Assembly (NCBI RefSeq): GCF_000317895.1
Contig: NC_019567.1
Coordinates: 2,542,001-2,606,000, forward strand
Source of the DNA: Bdellovibrio bacteriovorus str. Tiberius
GTDB taxonomy: Bacteria > Bdellovibrionota > Bdellovibrionia > Bdellovibrionales > Bdellovibrionaceae
DNA length: 64,000 nt
Direction of reading: 5' to 3'
Below the pieces are notes generated by a model, which did no database searches, was not told the origin of the DNA, and was given only the letters and a program-made list of their open reading frames with translations. Shown in pieces: positions 46,568 to 55,480 of the stretch. Each line of letters opens with the position of its first letter. Positions within the stretch are counted from its first letter, which is position 1. The position numbers and the translations under genes were made by a program.

Positions 46568-47527
46568 TTATGCAATCGGAAGAACATCCAGATCCTTGGG
46601 ACGGATCTTGCGCAGTTCTTCCGGAATCGATTTTAAGATCGCTTCGCCCAAAGCCTCAATCAGTTCGTTTTTATAATGTTCGCGCCTGTACACCAGACCG
46701 ATTTCGCGCGCCGGGATCGGGCGTTCAAAGGGCACCAGCTGACTGCGGTCGCCCAGATGCTCGGTCGCCAGATGCGGCAGCAGCGTATAGCCGCCATACA
46801 AGTCGACCAGATTTTTCAAAGTTTCCAGACTGCCGCTTTCAAATTTGTAGCGACGCCCCTGCCCTTTGCCTTTTCTTACCGAACAAATATCCAGCACTTG
46901 ATTGCGCAGACAGTGGCCTTCCTCCAGCAGCCAGATGTCGTCCATCCCCAGGCTCTGGTATTTGATCTTTTTCATGTGCGCATATTCGTGATTCTTTTCA
47001 CACAGAACATAGAAGGGTTCATAGTACAAAGGAAATTCAAACATCTTCGGCATCTGGGTCGGAGTCGCCAAAACACCGACGTCGATTTCATCCCCGTTTA
47101 AAGCCTCAAGAATCTGGTCCGTCTGCATCTCGCGGATATTCAGATCCACTTCCGGGAACATTTCTTCCACCACCGGCAAAAGTCGAGGCAAAAGGTATGG
47201 AGCCACCGTCGGAATGACACCAATAGACAAGCTTCCTTGTTTAGCGCCTTTTTGTTCATGCTGAATAATACTCTCAATTTTTCTGGACTCAAAAAGGACC
47301 GTCTGAATTTGGGATATCAGTTTTTTACCCATGTGTGTCAGTAAAATGGGTTTTTTGGAGCGGTCAAAGATCACGACGCCCAGATCCTCTTCCAGCTTCT
47401 GTATTTGCATGCTGAGCGTAGGCTGAGTAACGTGGCAGGCCTCTGCCGCCTTGGCAAAATGACCGTGCTTATGGACAGCCATGATGTATTCCAGCTGCGT
47501 CAAAGAAAAGTTCACTTTTGGGCTCAT
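46568..47527 (-). CDS. oxyR: LysR-family peroxide sensor OxyR
   Basis: 319 residues. N-terminal winged HTH (FAKAAEACHVTQPTLSMQIQKLEEDLG), then the regulatory domain with Cys206 and Cys215 in EEGHCLRNQVLDIC, spaced as the redox pair Cys199/Cys208 of E. coli OxyR. Oxidation to a disulphide turns it into an activator. It is divergent from ahpC-ahpF, and an ATAG-N7-CTAT box lies between them. AAGGAG is 8 bases before ATG 47527. Confidence 0.94.
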   Translation of the reverse strand: MSPKVNFSLTQLEYIMAVHKHGHFAKAAEACHVTQPTLSMQIQKLEEDLGVVIFDRSKKPILLTHMGKKLISQIQTVLFESRKIESIIQHEQKGAKQGSLSIGVIPTVAPYLLPRLLPVVEEMFPEVDLNIREMQTDQILEALNGDEIDVGVLATPTQMPKMFEFPLYYEPFYVLCEKNHEYAHMKKIKYQSLGMDDIWLLEEGHCLRNQVLDICSVRKGKGQGRRYKFESGSLETLKNLVDLYGGYTLLPHLATEHLGDRSQLVPFERPIPAREIGLVYRREHYKNELIEALGEAILKSIPEELRKIRPKDLDVLPIA

Positions 47528-47558
47528 AAAAGGGCTCCTTGGGGTCCATTATGCCGCA

Positions 47559-47594
47559 ATAGACAAAATCTATCAATGCATATTATTAATCGAT
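47559..47594. promoter_or_regulatory. Candidate OxyR-binding site between oxyR and ahpC
   Basis: A perfect ATAG-N7-CTAT half (47559-47562 and 47570-47573), then 7 bases and a weaker second half (TATT...CGAT, 47581-47594). The layout is that of tandem OxyR half-sites. It lies close to the oxyR start, so it could serve both autorepression and ahpC activation. Confidence 0.6.
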
Positions 47595-47726
47595 TTCCCT
47601 AAAAACTGTTGATCACTTAATCTCAAAGACGAAAGATGTCCACTAACAACTAAACCTGCTGGTGGACCTGAATTTTTATTTAGGCCCTAAGGCCACAACC
47701 TAACCACTTTATTCGAAGGAGAATAA

Positions 47727-48293
47727 ATGCAAACTATCATCAACACGAAAGTGCCAGATTTCAAAGTTCAAGCTTTCCACCACGGCGATTTCAAAACCGT
47801 GACTCAGAACGACCTTAAAGGCAAATGGTCCGTTTTCTTCTTCTACCCTGCGGATTTCACATTCGTATGCCCGACTGAGTTGGGTGACATGGCTGACAAA
47901 TACGCTGAATTCCAAAAAATCGGCGTGGAAGTTTACGGCGTTTCCACTGACACTCACTTCACTCACAAAGCATGGCATGATGCTTCTGAGACAATCAAAA
48001 AAATCAAATACCCAATGTTGGCAGACCCTACCTTCCAATTGACTCGCGCATTCGGCGTGCACATTGAAGAAGAAGGTTTGGCTTACCGTGGTACTTTCCT
48101 GGTGAACCCGGAAGGTAAAATCGTATTGGCTGAAGTTCAGGACAACGGTATCGGCCGTAACGCTGATGAATTGTTCCGTAAAACTCAGGCAGCTCAATAC
48201 ATCGCTGCAAACCCAGGCGAAGTTTGCCCTGCGAAATGGACTCCAGGCAAATCCACTCTGAAACCAGGTCTTGATCTGGTTGGTAAAATCTAA
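47727..48293 (+). CDS. ahpC: Alkyl hydroperoxide reductase subunit C (peroxiredoxin)
   Basis: 188 residues. Peroxidatic Cys48 is in DFTFVCPTELGD and resolving Cys167 in GEVCPAKWTPG, the 2-Cys AhpC arrangement. It reduces H2O2 and organic peroxides and is recycled by AhpF. CGAAGGAG precedes ATG 47727. Its Gln/Lys/Gly codons look highly optimised, which suggests strong expression. A 9-bp hairpin and a type I element lie between it and ahpF. Confidence 0.97.
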   Translation: MQTIINTKVPDFKVQAFHHGDFKTVTQNDLKGKWSVFFFYPADFTFVCPTELGDMADKYAEFQKIGVEVYGVSTDTHFTHKAWHDASETIKKIKYPMLADPTFQLTRAFGVHIEEEGLAYRGTFLVNPEGKIVLAEVQDNGIGRNADELFRKTQAAQYIAANPGEVCPAKWTPGKSTLKPGLDLVGKI

Positions 48294-48315
48294 ATTTTAG
48301 ATTTTCCAAACGCGA

Positions 48316-48336
48316 GTCCCCGCCTATGGCGGGGAC
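48316..48336 (+). other. Strong hairpin after ahpC
   Basis: GTCCCCGCC-TAT-GGCGGGGAC, 9 perfect pairs. No T tract. It may stabilise the ahpC 3' end or slow polymerase ahead of ahpF. Confidence 0.6.
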
Positions 48337-48356
48337 AAGCCTACAACCGCGAAACA

Positions 48357-48456
48357 GAAATTAGCTGAAAGTTGTAAATGCAAGGCGGGAGAAGGAAGCC
48401 GTACTCCTGTACGGCGACGCCGACCAACGCCGCAGTTGCACCTTTCAGGTAATTTC
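48357..48456 (+). repeat. Type I structured palindromic element, copy E, between ahpC and ahpF
   Basis: Outer stem 48357-48371 with 48442-48456 (14 of 15 pairs, one G-G mismatch). GCAAGGCGG (48380-48388) is at the same place as in the copies at 43520 and 55481. The apical hairpin GCCGTAC-TCCT-GTACGGC (48398-48415) is a different sequence with the same fold. The right arm ends 9 bases before the ahpF ribosome-binding site. Confidence 0.78.
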
Positions 48457-48474
48457 CCCCCGAACGGAGGTCCC

Positions 48475-50040
48475 ATGCTAGACTCTTCTCTTCTTGAACA
48501 ACTAAAATCTGTCTTTGGCGCCTTGGAGAATACTGTTGAGCTTGTCTATGAAAACAGCTCTCACGAGGATCAAAAAGATCTTTTGGACATGCTTCAAAGT
48601 GTGGCCAGCACATCAGACAAAATCACGCTGACTCAGAATGCGTCTGGCACTTCGCCGATGCCTCAGTTCCGTATTGACTACAAAGGCAAACACACGGGCA
48701 TCGTGTTCAAAGGCATTCCCGGCGGTCACGAGTTCACTTCGTTGATTCTGGCGATCCTGAATACGGATGGCAAAGGCAAGCTTTTGGACAGCGTGATCGC
48801 GGACCGCGTTCGTCGTCTGAATAAAAATATCACTGTTCAATCTTACATTTCTTTGACCTGCGAAAACTGTCCTGAAGTGGTGCAGGCTCTGAATCAGATC
48901 GCTTTGATTCACGGAAGTCTTCGTCACGAAATCATCGACGGTGGCTATGTTCAGGACGACATCAAGTCCCTGGGCATTCAAGGCGTGCCAAGTCTGGTGG
49001 CGAATGCAAAAATGTTCCACTCCGGCCGTATTCAGCTTTTGGATCTGGTCAGCAAACTGGAATCCACCTTTGGCGTCGACGCCAATGCAGCACCATCCGA
49101 GCCTGTGAACAAAAATCTGGGTCACTTTGATGTGCTGGTGATCGGTGGCGGCCCGGCGGGGGCATCCGCTGCGATCTATACAGTTCGCAAAGGTCTGTCC
49201 ACGGCCATGATCACCGAAAAAATCGGCGGTCAGGTGCAGGAAACCAAAGGCATCGAAAATCTGATTGGTGTGACTTACACTGAAGGCCCGGCTTTGGCGG
49301 CTCAACTGAACCAGCACATCGCCAGCTATCCGGTGAAGGTTCTTGAAAACCGTCGCGTGAAAAAGATCCACACTGAAAACAAGGTCAAAGCCATCGAACT
49401 TGAAAGTGGCGAACACCTGACTGCAGATTCGATCATCGTCACCACGGGGGCGAAATGGCGCGAACTGGGTGTTGAAGGTGAAAAAGAATACCTGGGCCGT
49501 GGCGTGGCTTACTGCCCGCACTGTGATGGCCCCTTCTATAAAGGCAAAAAAGTCGCTGTGATCGGCGGAGGAAACTCGGGCGTGGAAGCGGCGATTGATC
49601 TGGCCGGCATTGTTCGCGAAGTCGTGGTGTTTGAATACAACGATCAGCTGAAAGCCGACAAGATCCTGGTTGATAAACTGAAGTCCCTTCCGAATGTGTC
49701 TATTGTGACCAGCGCCAAGACTGAAAAAGTCATCGGTGATGGCTCCAAAGTTCAGCAGATCCAGTATCTGGATCGTTCCCTCAACAAAGAGGAGAAAATG
49801 GATCTGGACGGCATTTTCGTGCAAATCGGCCTGGTGCCGAACAGCCAGTTCCTGAAAGAAACCGTGGAGCTGACCAAGTTCGGCGAAATCATCGTCGATG
49901 AAAAAGGTCGCACTTCAGCCAAAGGCATTTACGCTGCCGGAGACGTCACCACGACGCCCTACAAGCAGATCGTGATTGCCATGGGTGAAGGCGCGAAAGC
50001 GGCGCTCGCAGCCTTTGAAGACCGTATGTATCACTCTTAG
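48475..50040 (+). CDS. ahpF: Alkyl hydroperoxide reductase subunit F
   Basis: 521 residues. The N-terminal double thioredoxin-fold domain holds CENC (Cys129, Cys132). The FAD/NADH thioredoxin-reductase-like part has the FAD loop VIGGGPAGASAAIYTVRKG and the second redox pair YCPHC (Cys347, Cys350), then NAD loop IGGGNSGVEAAIDLAG and the FAD-ribityl GIYAAGDVTTTPYKQ. Electrons pass NADH to FAD to each Cys pair to AhpC. CGGAGG precedes ATG 48475 by 4 bases. An in-frame ATG at 48436 lies inside the upstream structured element and is unlikely. Confidence 0.96.
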   Translation: MLDSSLLEQLKSVFGALENTVELVYENSSHEDQKDLLDMLQSVASTSDKITLTQNASGTSPMPQFRIDYKGKHTGIVFKGIPGGHEFTSLILAILNTDGKGKLLDSVIADRVRRLNKNITVQSYISLTCENCPEVVQALNQIALIHGSLRHEIIDGGYVQDDIKSLGIQGVPSLVANAKMFHSGRIQLLDLVSKLESTFGVDANAAPSEPVNKNLGHFDVLVIGGGPAGASAAIYTVRKGLSTAMITEKIGGQVQETKGIENLIGVTYTEGPALAAQLNQHIASYPVKVLENRRVKKIHTENKVKAIELESGEHLTADSIIVTTGAKWRELGVEGEKEYLGRGVAYCPHCDGPFYKGKKVAVIGGGNSGVEAAIDLAGIVREVVVFEYNDQLKADKILVDKLKSLPNVSIVTSAKTEKVIGDGSKVQQIQYLDRSLNKEEKMDLDGIFVQIGLVPNSQFLKETVELTKFGEIIVDEKGRTSAKGIYAAGDVTTTPYKQIVIAMGEGAKAALAAFEDRMYHS

Positions 50041-50121
50041 TTTTAACCAGAACGTTCCTGTAAAATCCATGGGCCCCACCCTCTTGGGGCCCATTTTCCA
50101 TTTCTGCGCAAAGCATCTCTC

Positions 50122-50149
50122 TTGACTCCGATGACGCCTGACCTACGAT
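50122..50149 (+). promoter_or_regulatory. Promoter of the S9 peptidase gene
   Basis: TTGACT (50122-50127), 16 bases, TACGAT (50144-50149). ACAGGAG and ATG 50176 follow after about 20 bases. Confidence 0.5.
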
Positions 50150-50175
50150 AAGTCTGCAAAACAGGAGTCCATTTA

Positions 50176-52155
50176 ATGAAAACAGCATTGAAAATGCCAC
50201 TATTAGCAGCTCTGGTTTTTTCCATGAGTGCCTGCCAAACCCTGAACAAGAAGGAAGCCGTGAACGCAGAATACATTCCGCGCGAAGTTCTTTTTGGAAA
50301 TCCCGACATCACCGGGATCAAGATCAGCCCTGACGGAAAATACGTCACTTATCTTTCCGCCCACAAGGGTGTACTGAATATCTGGGCTCAGGAATTCGGC
50401 AAGCCGGAAACGGCAAAGCCTGTCACCCACGACACCAAACGCGGCATTTTCAGATACAATTGGACTTACACTCCGGGAATTCTGACCTTCGCTCAGGACG
50501 TTGCCGGTGATGAAAACTTCGGCCTGTACACCCTGAATGTCTCCACTGGCGAAATCACTGAAATCACCAAGCCTGGCAAGGTCACTTCCCAGATTGCTGA
50601 AACCAGTCATCTGCGCCCGCAGGAAGTGGTCATCATGACCAACGAGCGTGATCCAAAGTTCTTTGATTACAAGATCCTGAATCTGACAACCAAAGCCACC
50701 ACGGATCTTTTCACCAATACCGAAAACTATGCCGGGATCATGTTCGACAAGAACTTCCACCCGATCATCGCCAGCCAATCGAACAAAGATGGTTCTTCCA
50801 CAATCTTCCTGTGGAACGCCGGCAGCAAAAAGTTTGTTAAAAAGACTGTCGTCCCATTCGAAGACAGCATGACTTCTTCCGCAGTGGACGTTTCTCACGA
50901 TGGCAGCAAAGTCTATTTGCTGGACAGCCGCAAACGGGACAAAGCCGCTTTGATCGAATGGGATATCAAGTCTGACCAAAGCAAAGTGGTTGCCTCGGAC
51001 GAACGCTCGGATATTCAGGGTTTGCAAATGCATCCCCAGACCGGAAAACTTCTATGGGCGTCCTCTTACTATCTGAAACGTGATATCCAGTTCTTCGACA
51101 AGGACTTCCAGAAACACTTTGAAGGGATTGAGAAAAAGCTCAACACCGAAATCAATGTGACCTCCATGAGCCTTGACGGAAATCAGTGGGTTCTGTTTGC
51201 AGATTCTACCGACAAACCTGTGGCGTTCTATTTCTATGACGCCAAAACCGGAACTTTAAGTCAGCCTTTGTATCACACCAAAGCCATGATTCCTTACGGC
51301 AACCGCCTGAGCGCCATGGAAGCTATTGAGATCCCATCCCGTGATGGCTATCAGCTGGTGTCCTATCTGACTCAAGCCCGCAAGCCGGCTGGCAAATCCC
51401 TGGTTTTGCTGGTGCATGGGGGTCCTTGGGGCCGCGATGACTATGGATACAATCCTTATCATCAGTGGCTGGCGGATCGTGGGTATAATGTACTGAGCGT
51501 GAACTTCCGCGCCTCGACAGGTTTTGGGAAAAAGTTCCTGAATGCGGGCGACAAACAATGGGGCCGCAAAATGCACGACGACCTGATTGACGCCGTCAAC
51601 TGGGCTGTTAAAAATGACTATGCCGATCCGAAACAAATCGTGATCATGGGCGGATCCTATGGTGGTTATGCCGCGTTGGCGGGTGTAACCTTCACTCCGG
51701 ACACTTTTGCTGCCGCGGTGGATATCGTGGGCCCGTCCAATCTGGAAACTTTGCTTGCCACAGTTCCGCCGTACTGGGAAAGCTTCCGCGCGAATCTTTA
51801 CAAGCGCGTGGGCGATCCGACGACAGCGGCTGGCAAAAAGCTTTTGAAAGAGCGCTCTCCGCTGACTCATGTGGATAAAATCAAAAAACCACTTTTAATC
51901 CTTCAAGGGGCCAATGACCCGCGCGTGAAAAAAGCGGAAGCTGATCAGATCTATAACGCCATGGTGGCTAAAAAGATTCCGGTGGAATATGTATTATTCC
52001 CTGATGAAGGACACGGTTTTGCCAAGGCTGCCAACAACATGGGGGCTAACGCAATCACCGAGGAATTCCTGCAAAAATACCTGAAAGGACGCCTGGAGCC
52101 GATTGAGGCTCAGGTCAAAGCCTCTTCAGCGCAAATGATCACTACGCCTCAGTAA
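50176..52155 (+). CDS. S9-family prolyl-oligopeptidase-type peptidase, lipoprotein
   Basis: 659 residues. The signal peptide ends in a canonical lipobox (FSMSAC). An N-terminal seven-bladed-propeller region (ITGIKISPDGKYVTYLS and later blades) shields a C-terminal alpha/beta hydrolase with nucleophile Ser494 in GGSYGGYAALAG, Asp in GANDPRVKKAEADQ and His in FPDEGHGFAK. It is an acylaminoacyl/dipeptidyl-peptidase-like enzyme. Anchored outside the cytoplasm, it would trim peptides released from prey proteins (inference). Ends in a strong terminator. Confidence 0.9.
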   Translation: MKTALKMPLLAALVFSMSACQTLNKKEAVNAEYIPREVLFGNPDITGIKISPDGKYVTYLSAHKGVLNIWAQEFGKPETAKPVTHDTKRGIFRYNWTYTPGILTFAQDVAGDENFGLYTLNVSTGEITEITKPGKVTSQIAETSHLRPQEVVIMTNERDPKFFDYKILNLTTKATTDLFTNTENYAGIMFDKNFHPIIASQSNKDGSSTIFLWNAGSKKFVKKTVVPFEDSMTSSAVDVSHDGSKVYLLDSRKRDKAALIEWDIKSDQSKVVASDERSDIQGLQMHPQTGKLLWASSYYLKRDIQFFDKDFQKHFEGIEKKLNTEINVTSMSLDGNQWVLFADSTDKPVAFYFYDAKTGTLSQPLYHTKAMIPYGNRLSAMEAIEIPSRDGYQLVSYLTQARKPAGKSLVLLVHGGPWGRDDYGYNPYHQWLADRGYNVLSVNFRASTGFGKKFLNAGDKQWGRKMHDDLIDAVNWAVKNDYADPKQIVIMGGSYGGYAALAGVTFTPDTFAAAVDIVGPSNLETLLATVPPYWESFRANLYKRVGDPTTAAGKKLLKERSPLTHVDKIKKPLLILQGANDPRVKKAEADQIYNAMVAKKIPVEYVLFPDEGHGFAKAANNMGANAITEEFLQKYLKGRLEPIEAQVKASSAQMITTPQ

Positions 52156-52180
52156 TTCCCTGAAGAAGGCCTGAAAGCAA

Positions 52181-52207
52181 AAGCCCCGGTTTCCGGGGCT
52201 TTTTTTT
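52181..52207. terminator. Bidirectional terminator
   Basis: A perfect 9-bp stem (52181-52189 with 52193-52201), a 3-base loop and a T run. It lies between the convergent S9 peptidase and VOC genes. Confidence 0.9.
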
Positions 52208-52211
52208 GTTT

Positions 52212-52568
52212 TTATAATTCGCAAAGTTCTATGGAATGCCCGTCGGGATCCAGCACGATGGCCTTTTTGCCATCAGGCATGTCTGTCGGGTCTAATATGC
52301 ACATGGCACCGGGAACTTTGACAAGTTCCTGCACGGTTTTCTCCAAATCCGTAATCTTAAAACCCAGCTGCAGGCTTGGAATCTGAGATCTTTGAGGATT
52401 TTGGATGTTGTACAGTGAAAATTCGACGCCGTTATGAACGGCTCTGTGAACTTCACTCCCTTTATCAACTTTTGACGCTGTAAATTGAAAGCCGATAATT
52501 CGATAAAAACCCAGCATGCCCTGTAGCTGCGTGGTGTTTATTGTGATAGAAGTGAATAGCAAACTCAT
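52212..52568 (-). CDS. VOC (glyoxalase/dioxygenase-superfamily) protein
   Basis: 118 residues with two beta-alpha-beta-beta-beta modules: LLFTSITINTTQLQGMLGFY...VEFSLYNIQ and SLQLGFKITDLEKTVQELV...IVLDPDGHSIEL. The C-terminal DPDGHSIEL is typical. The N-terminal strand lacks the usual metal-binding His, so the activity is uncertain. The start has no ribosome-binding site; the -10-like GATAAT ends 6 bases before the ATG, with TTGTTT 17 bases further up. Confidence 0.82.
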   Translation of the reverse strand: MSLLFTSITINTTQLQGMLGFYRIIGFQFTASKVDKGSEVHRAVHNGVEFSLYNIQNPQRSQIPSLQLGFKITDLEKTVQELVKVPGAMCILDPTDMPDGKKAIVLDPDGHSIELCEL

Positions 52569-52574
52569 CCGTCT

Positions 52575-52603
52575 ATTATCTGAACCGAGGCCGTATGAAA
52601 CAA
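52575..52603 (-). promoter_or_regulatory. VOC-gene promoter (predicted leaderless mRNA)
   Basis: On the minus strand, TTGTTT (52603-52598), 17 bases, GATAAT (52580-52575), then 6 bases to the ATG. The -35 box lies inside the first codons of divergent pepN. Confidence 0.5.
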
Positions 52604-55213
52604 GAAAAAATTTATCTTAAAGACTATAAATCCCCTGCCTTCACGGTAGATTCCATTAACCTCGACTTCAATCTGAACGAAGACTTTTGTCGAGTCGTGG
52701 CAAAATCCCAGGTTCGCCGCACCCACCTCGGTGAGATGCGCCTGAATGGCGAGGAACTGAAACTGGTTTCCATCAAAATAAACGGCCAGCAGTTAAATGC
52801 CGACCAGTATCAGATCACGGAAGAAGAACTGATTGTTCCGTCAGTTCCCGACAGCTTCACTTTGGAAATCGAAACTGAGCTGCAACCGCAGAACAACACA
52901 TCCCTGGAAGGACTTTACAAATCCAACGGCATCTTCTGCACCCAGTGCGAAGCACAAGGATTCAGAAAGATCACTTACTTCTTTGACCGTCCGGATGTGA
53001 TGACTTCTTATTCCGTGACTATCGAAGCTGACAAAAAGAGATACCCGGTTCTGCTTTCCAACGGCGATCGCATCAAAATGGAAGACCTGGGTAACGGCCG
53101 CCAAAAGGCTTACTGGCAGGATCCGCACAAAAAGCCATGCTATCTGTTCGCACTGGTTGCGGGTGACTTGGGTGTGATCCGTGACACCTTCACAACAGTG
53201 AATGGTCGCAAAGTGAATCTTGAAGTCTACGCGGCTCACGGCAAACAAGAGCGCTGCCAGCATGCGATGGAATCCCTGCACAAATCCATGAAGTGGGACG
53301 AAGAGGTCTTTGGCCTTGAATACGACCTGAACGACTACATGATTGTGGCGATTGATGATTTCAATGCCGGCGCGATGGAAAACAAAGGTCTGAATATCTT
53401 CAACTCCCGCCTGGTGCTGGCTGATTCCAACTCGGCAACCGATGTGGACTTCCATAACATCGAATCCGTTGTGGCTCACGAATACTTCCACAACTATACC
53501 GGCAACCGCGTGACGTTGCGTGACTGGTTCCAGTTGTCCCTGAAAGAGGGTCTGACCGTATTCCGCGATCAGGAGTTCTCTGCTGACATGACGGATCGTG
53601 GGGTTCAGCGTATCGAGGACGTGGATGCTTTGCGCGCCGGCCAGTTTGCTGAAGACGCTGGTCCAAACTCCCACCCGGTTCGCCCGGAATCCTGCATGGC
53701 GGTGGATAACTTCTTCACCATGACGATCTATGAAAAAGGGTCTGAAGTGATCCGCATGATGCAAACCATTGTGGGCCGCAAGGGCTTCCGCAAAGGGATG
53801 GATGAATACTTCAAACGTCATGATGGTCAGGCTGTCACGACGGAAGATTTTGCAGCCGCGATCTCGAACCCTAACAACAAGGACTTCACTCAGTTCCGTC
53901 GCTGGTACAACCAGTCCGGCACTCCGGTGGTTGCGGTTCAGGAAAAATTCGATGCTGACAAAGGCGAGTTCCATGTGGCTTTGGAACAGAGCTGCCCGCC
54001 GACTCCGGGCCAGCCGACGAAAGAACCATTCCACATTCCATTGATGATGGGTCTTTTGGACAAATCCGGCAAAGAGTTGTCTTTGAACTGTGACAAAATC
54101 ACCGTAAACACTGACGGCAAAAATCTGATGGAGCTGAAAGAGCAAAAAGAGACCTTCGTGTTCAAAGGCCTGAAAGAGCGTCCGGTTCTTTCCATCCTGC
54201 GTGAATTCTCTGCTCCGGTAAACTTGCGCTGGGAAGCTTCTGAAAACGATCTTTACTTCCTGATGGAAAAAGACACGGATTCCTTCAACCGTCGTGAGAT
54301 GGCTCAGAAACTGGGGCTTCGTCTGTTCAAAAAGATGATCCAGCAGGCTCGCGCCAAAGAAACCATGACTTTGGATCCTCGTTTCATCAGCACCATGACT
54401 TCCATTTTGGAAGATCAGGCGATGGATCCAGCGTTCAAAGCGAAGATGTTGCAATTGCCAAGCTATGCTGTTCTGGCACAGGAAGAGGCGGTATTGGATG
54501 CGGAAGCATTCTATAAAGCCCGTACAGCTTTGCGCAAAGAGATCGCAACCGCCAACCGCAATCAGTTGCTGAACATCTACAAGAAATTCCATGGCGTGGA
54601 ACCAAAAAGCCGTGATCCAAAAGTCTTCGGTCACCGCTCTTTGAAAAACCAGGCTTTGGCTTATCTGGCAGAACTGCACGATCCGGAAATCATGGACATC
54701 GTGAACAAGCAATACTGGGAAGCTCAGAACATGACCGATCGTATGACGGCAATGTCTTTGCTGGCGGATTCAGACTCTGCTCACCGTGAAAAGGTTTTGG
54801 CGGACTTCTATGCAAACTGGAAAGACGATTCCGTGGTGATCAACAAGTGGTTCACGGCGCAAGCGACCACTCACCGTCAACAGACATTGGAAGACGTCAA
54901 AGCATTGACGAAGCATCCGGCGTTCAACATCACGAACCCGAACAATGTGTATTCATTGCTTCGTGCTTTCGGGGCGAACCTTGTGCGCTTCAACGACCCG
55001 AACACCAACGCTTACGAGTTCTATGCTGACAAGATCCTTGAGATCGATCCAAAGAACCCGCAAGTCGCGGCCCGTTTGTGCGCGGCCTTCAACTTTGTTT
55101 CCAAGCTGGAACCAGCCATGAAGGAAAAGGCCCTGACTCAAATCAAACGCATGGTTGCTGTAGAGTCTTTGTCCAAAAACTCCCGCGAACTTTTGCAATC
55201 GGCTTTGACCTAG
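52595..55213 (+). CDS. pepN: Aminopeptidase N (M1 family, alanyl aminopeptidase)
   Basis: 872 residues, the size of E. coli PepN. It has the substrate-anchoring GAMENKGLNIFNS, zinc motif HEYFH (His295, Glu296, His299) and the distal Glu in SLKEGLTVFRD, then the C-terminal helical DUF3458-like domains. A cytoplasmic zinc exopeptidase that removes N-terminal residues; likely important for using prey protein. Start ATG 52595 is only 26 bases from the divergent VOC start, so the two share a compact promoter region. Confidence 0.97.
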   Translation: MKQEKIYLKDYKSPAFTVDSINLDFNLNEDFCRVVAKSQVRRTHLGEMRLNGEELKLVSIKINGQQLNADQYQITEEELIVPSVPDSFTLEIETELQPQNNTSLEGLYKSNGIFCTQCEAQGFRKITYFFDRPDVMTSYSVTIEADKKRYPVLLSNGDRIKMEDLGNGRQKAYWQDPHKKPCYLFALVAGDLGVIRDTFTTVNGRKVNLEVYAAHGKQERCQHAMESLHKSMKWDEEVFGLEYDLNDYMIVAIDDFNAGAMENKGLNIFNSRLVLADSNSATDVDFHNIESVVAHEYFHNYTGNRVTLRDWFQLSLKEGLTVFRDQEFSADMTDRGVQRIEDVDALRAGQFAEDAGPNSHPVRPESCMAVDNFFTMTIYEKGSEVIRMMQTIVGRKGFRKGMDEYFKRHDGQAVTTEDFAAAISNPNNKDFTQFRRWYNQSGTPVVAVQEKFDADKGEFHVALEQSCPPTPGQPTKEPFHIPLMMGLLDKSGKELSLNCDKITVNTDGKNLMELKEQKETFVFKGLKERPVLSILREFSAPVNLRWEASENDLYFLMEKDTDSFNRREMAQKLGLRLFKKMIQQARAKETMTLDPRFISTMTSILEDQAMDPAFKAKMLQLPSYAVLAQEEAVLDAEAFYKARTALRKEIATANRNQLLNIYKKFHGVEPKSRDPKVFGHRSLKNQALAYLAELHDPEIMDIVNKQYWEAQNMTDRMTAMSLLADSDSAHREKVLADFYANWKDDSVVINKWFTAQATTHRQQTLEDVKALTKHPAFNITNPNNVYSLLRAFGANLVRFNDPNTNAYEFYADKILEIDPKNPQVAARLCAAFNFVSKLEPAMKEKALTQIKRMVAVESLSKNSRELLQSALT

Positions 55214-55224
55214 GGTAAACGCGC

Positions 55225-55368
55225 GGGCCCGGGCGAACCTCTGGGAGCCTGCCGCTACAGAGGGCACGCATCCGTGCTCAGTCGGTGCCGGGGCGTTGCC
55301 CCGGTTCGCGCATCCTGCGCCACCGAAGGCCCTCTTCCGGGCAGCCTCCCAGAGGCTCTCCCGGTCCC
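55225..55368 (-). repeat. Type II GC-rich palindromic element, copy G
   Basis: Arms 55225-55253 and 55340-55368 pair at 25 of 29 positions. Inside are CCGGGGC-GTT-GCCCCGG (55288-55304) and two hairpins with TCC-containing loops (GCACG-CATC-CGTGC at 55264-55277; GCGCA-TCC-TGCGC at 55308-55320). It starts 11 bases after the pepN stop. The strand assignment is weak in this copy. Confidence 0.7.
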
Positions 55369-55412
55369 TCAATCCACACTTGATCAAGCAAATCCAAAAA
55401 TGCGCATAAAAA

Positions 55413-55446
55413 AAAGGGAGTCCAAAGACTCCCTTTCGCTTTTTCA
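55413..55446 (+). terminator. Terminator downstream of pepN
   Basis: A perfect 10-bp stem (55413-55422 with 55427-55436), loop CAAA, T-rich tail. Confidence 0.85.
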
Positions 55447-55480
55447 ATTTTTATTTCCCCATCCCCCTACCCAAGACCAA

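Noticed and set aside
48613-49824. 403-codon minus-strand frame opposite ahpF
   Set aside because: Shadow of AhpF; no domain features.
52841-54712. 623-codon minus-strand frame inside pepN
   Set aside because: Shadow of PepN; no ribosome-binding site and no recognisable protein features.
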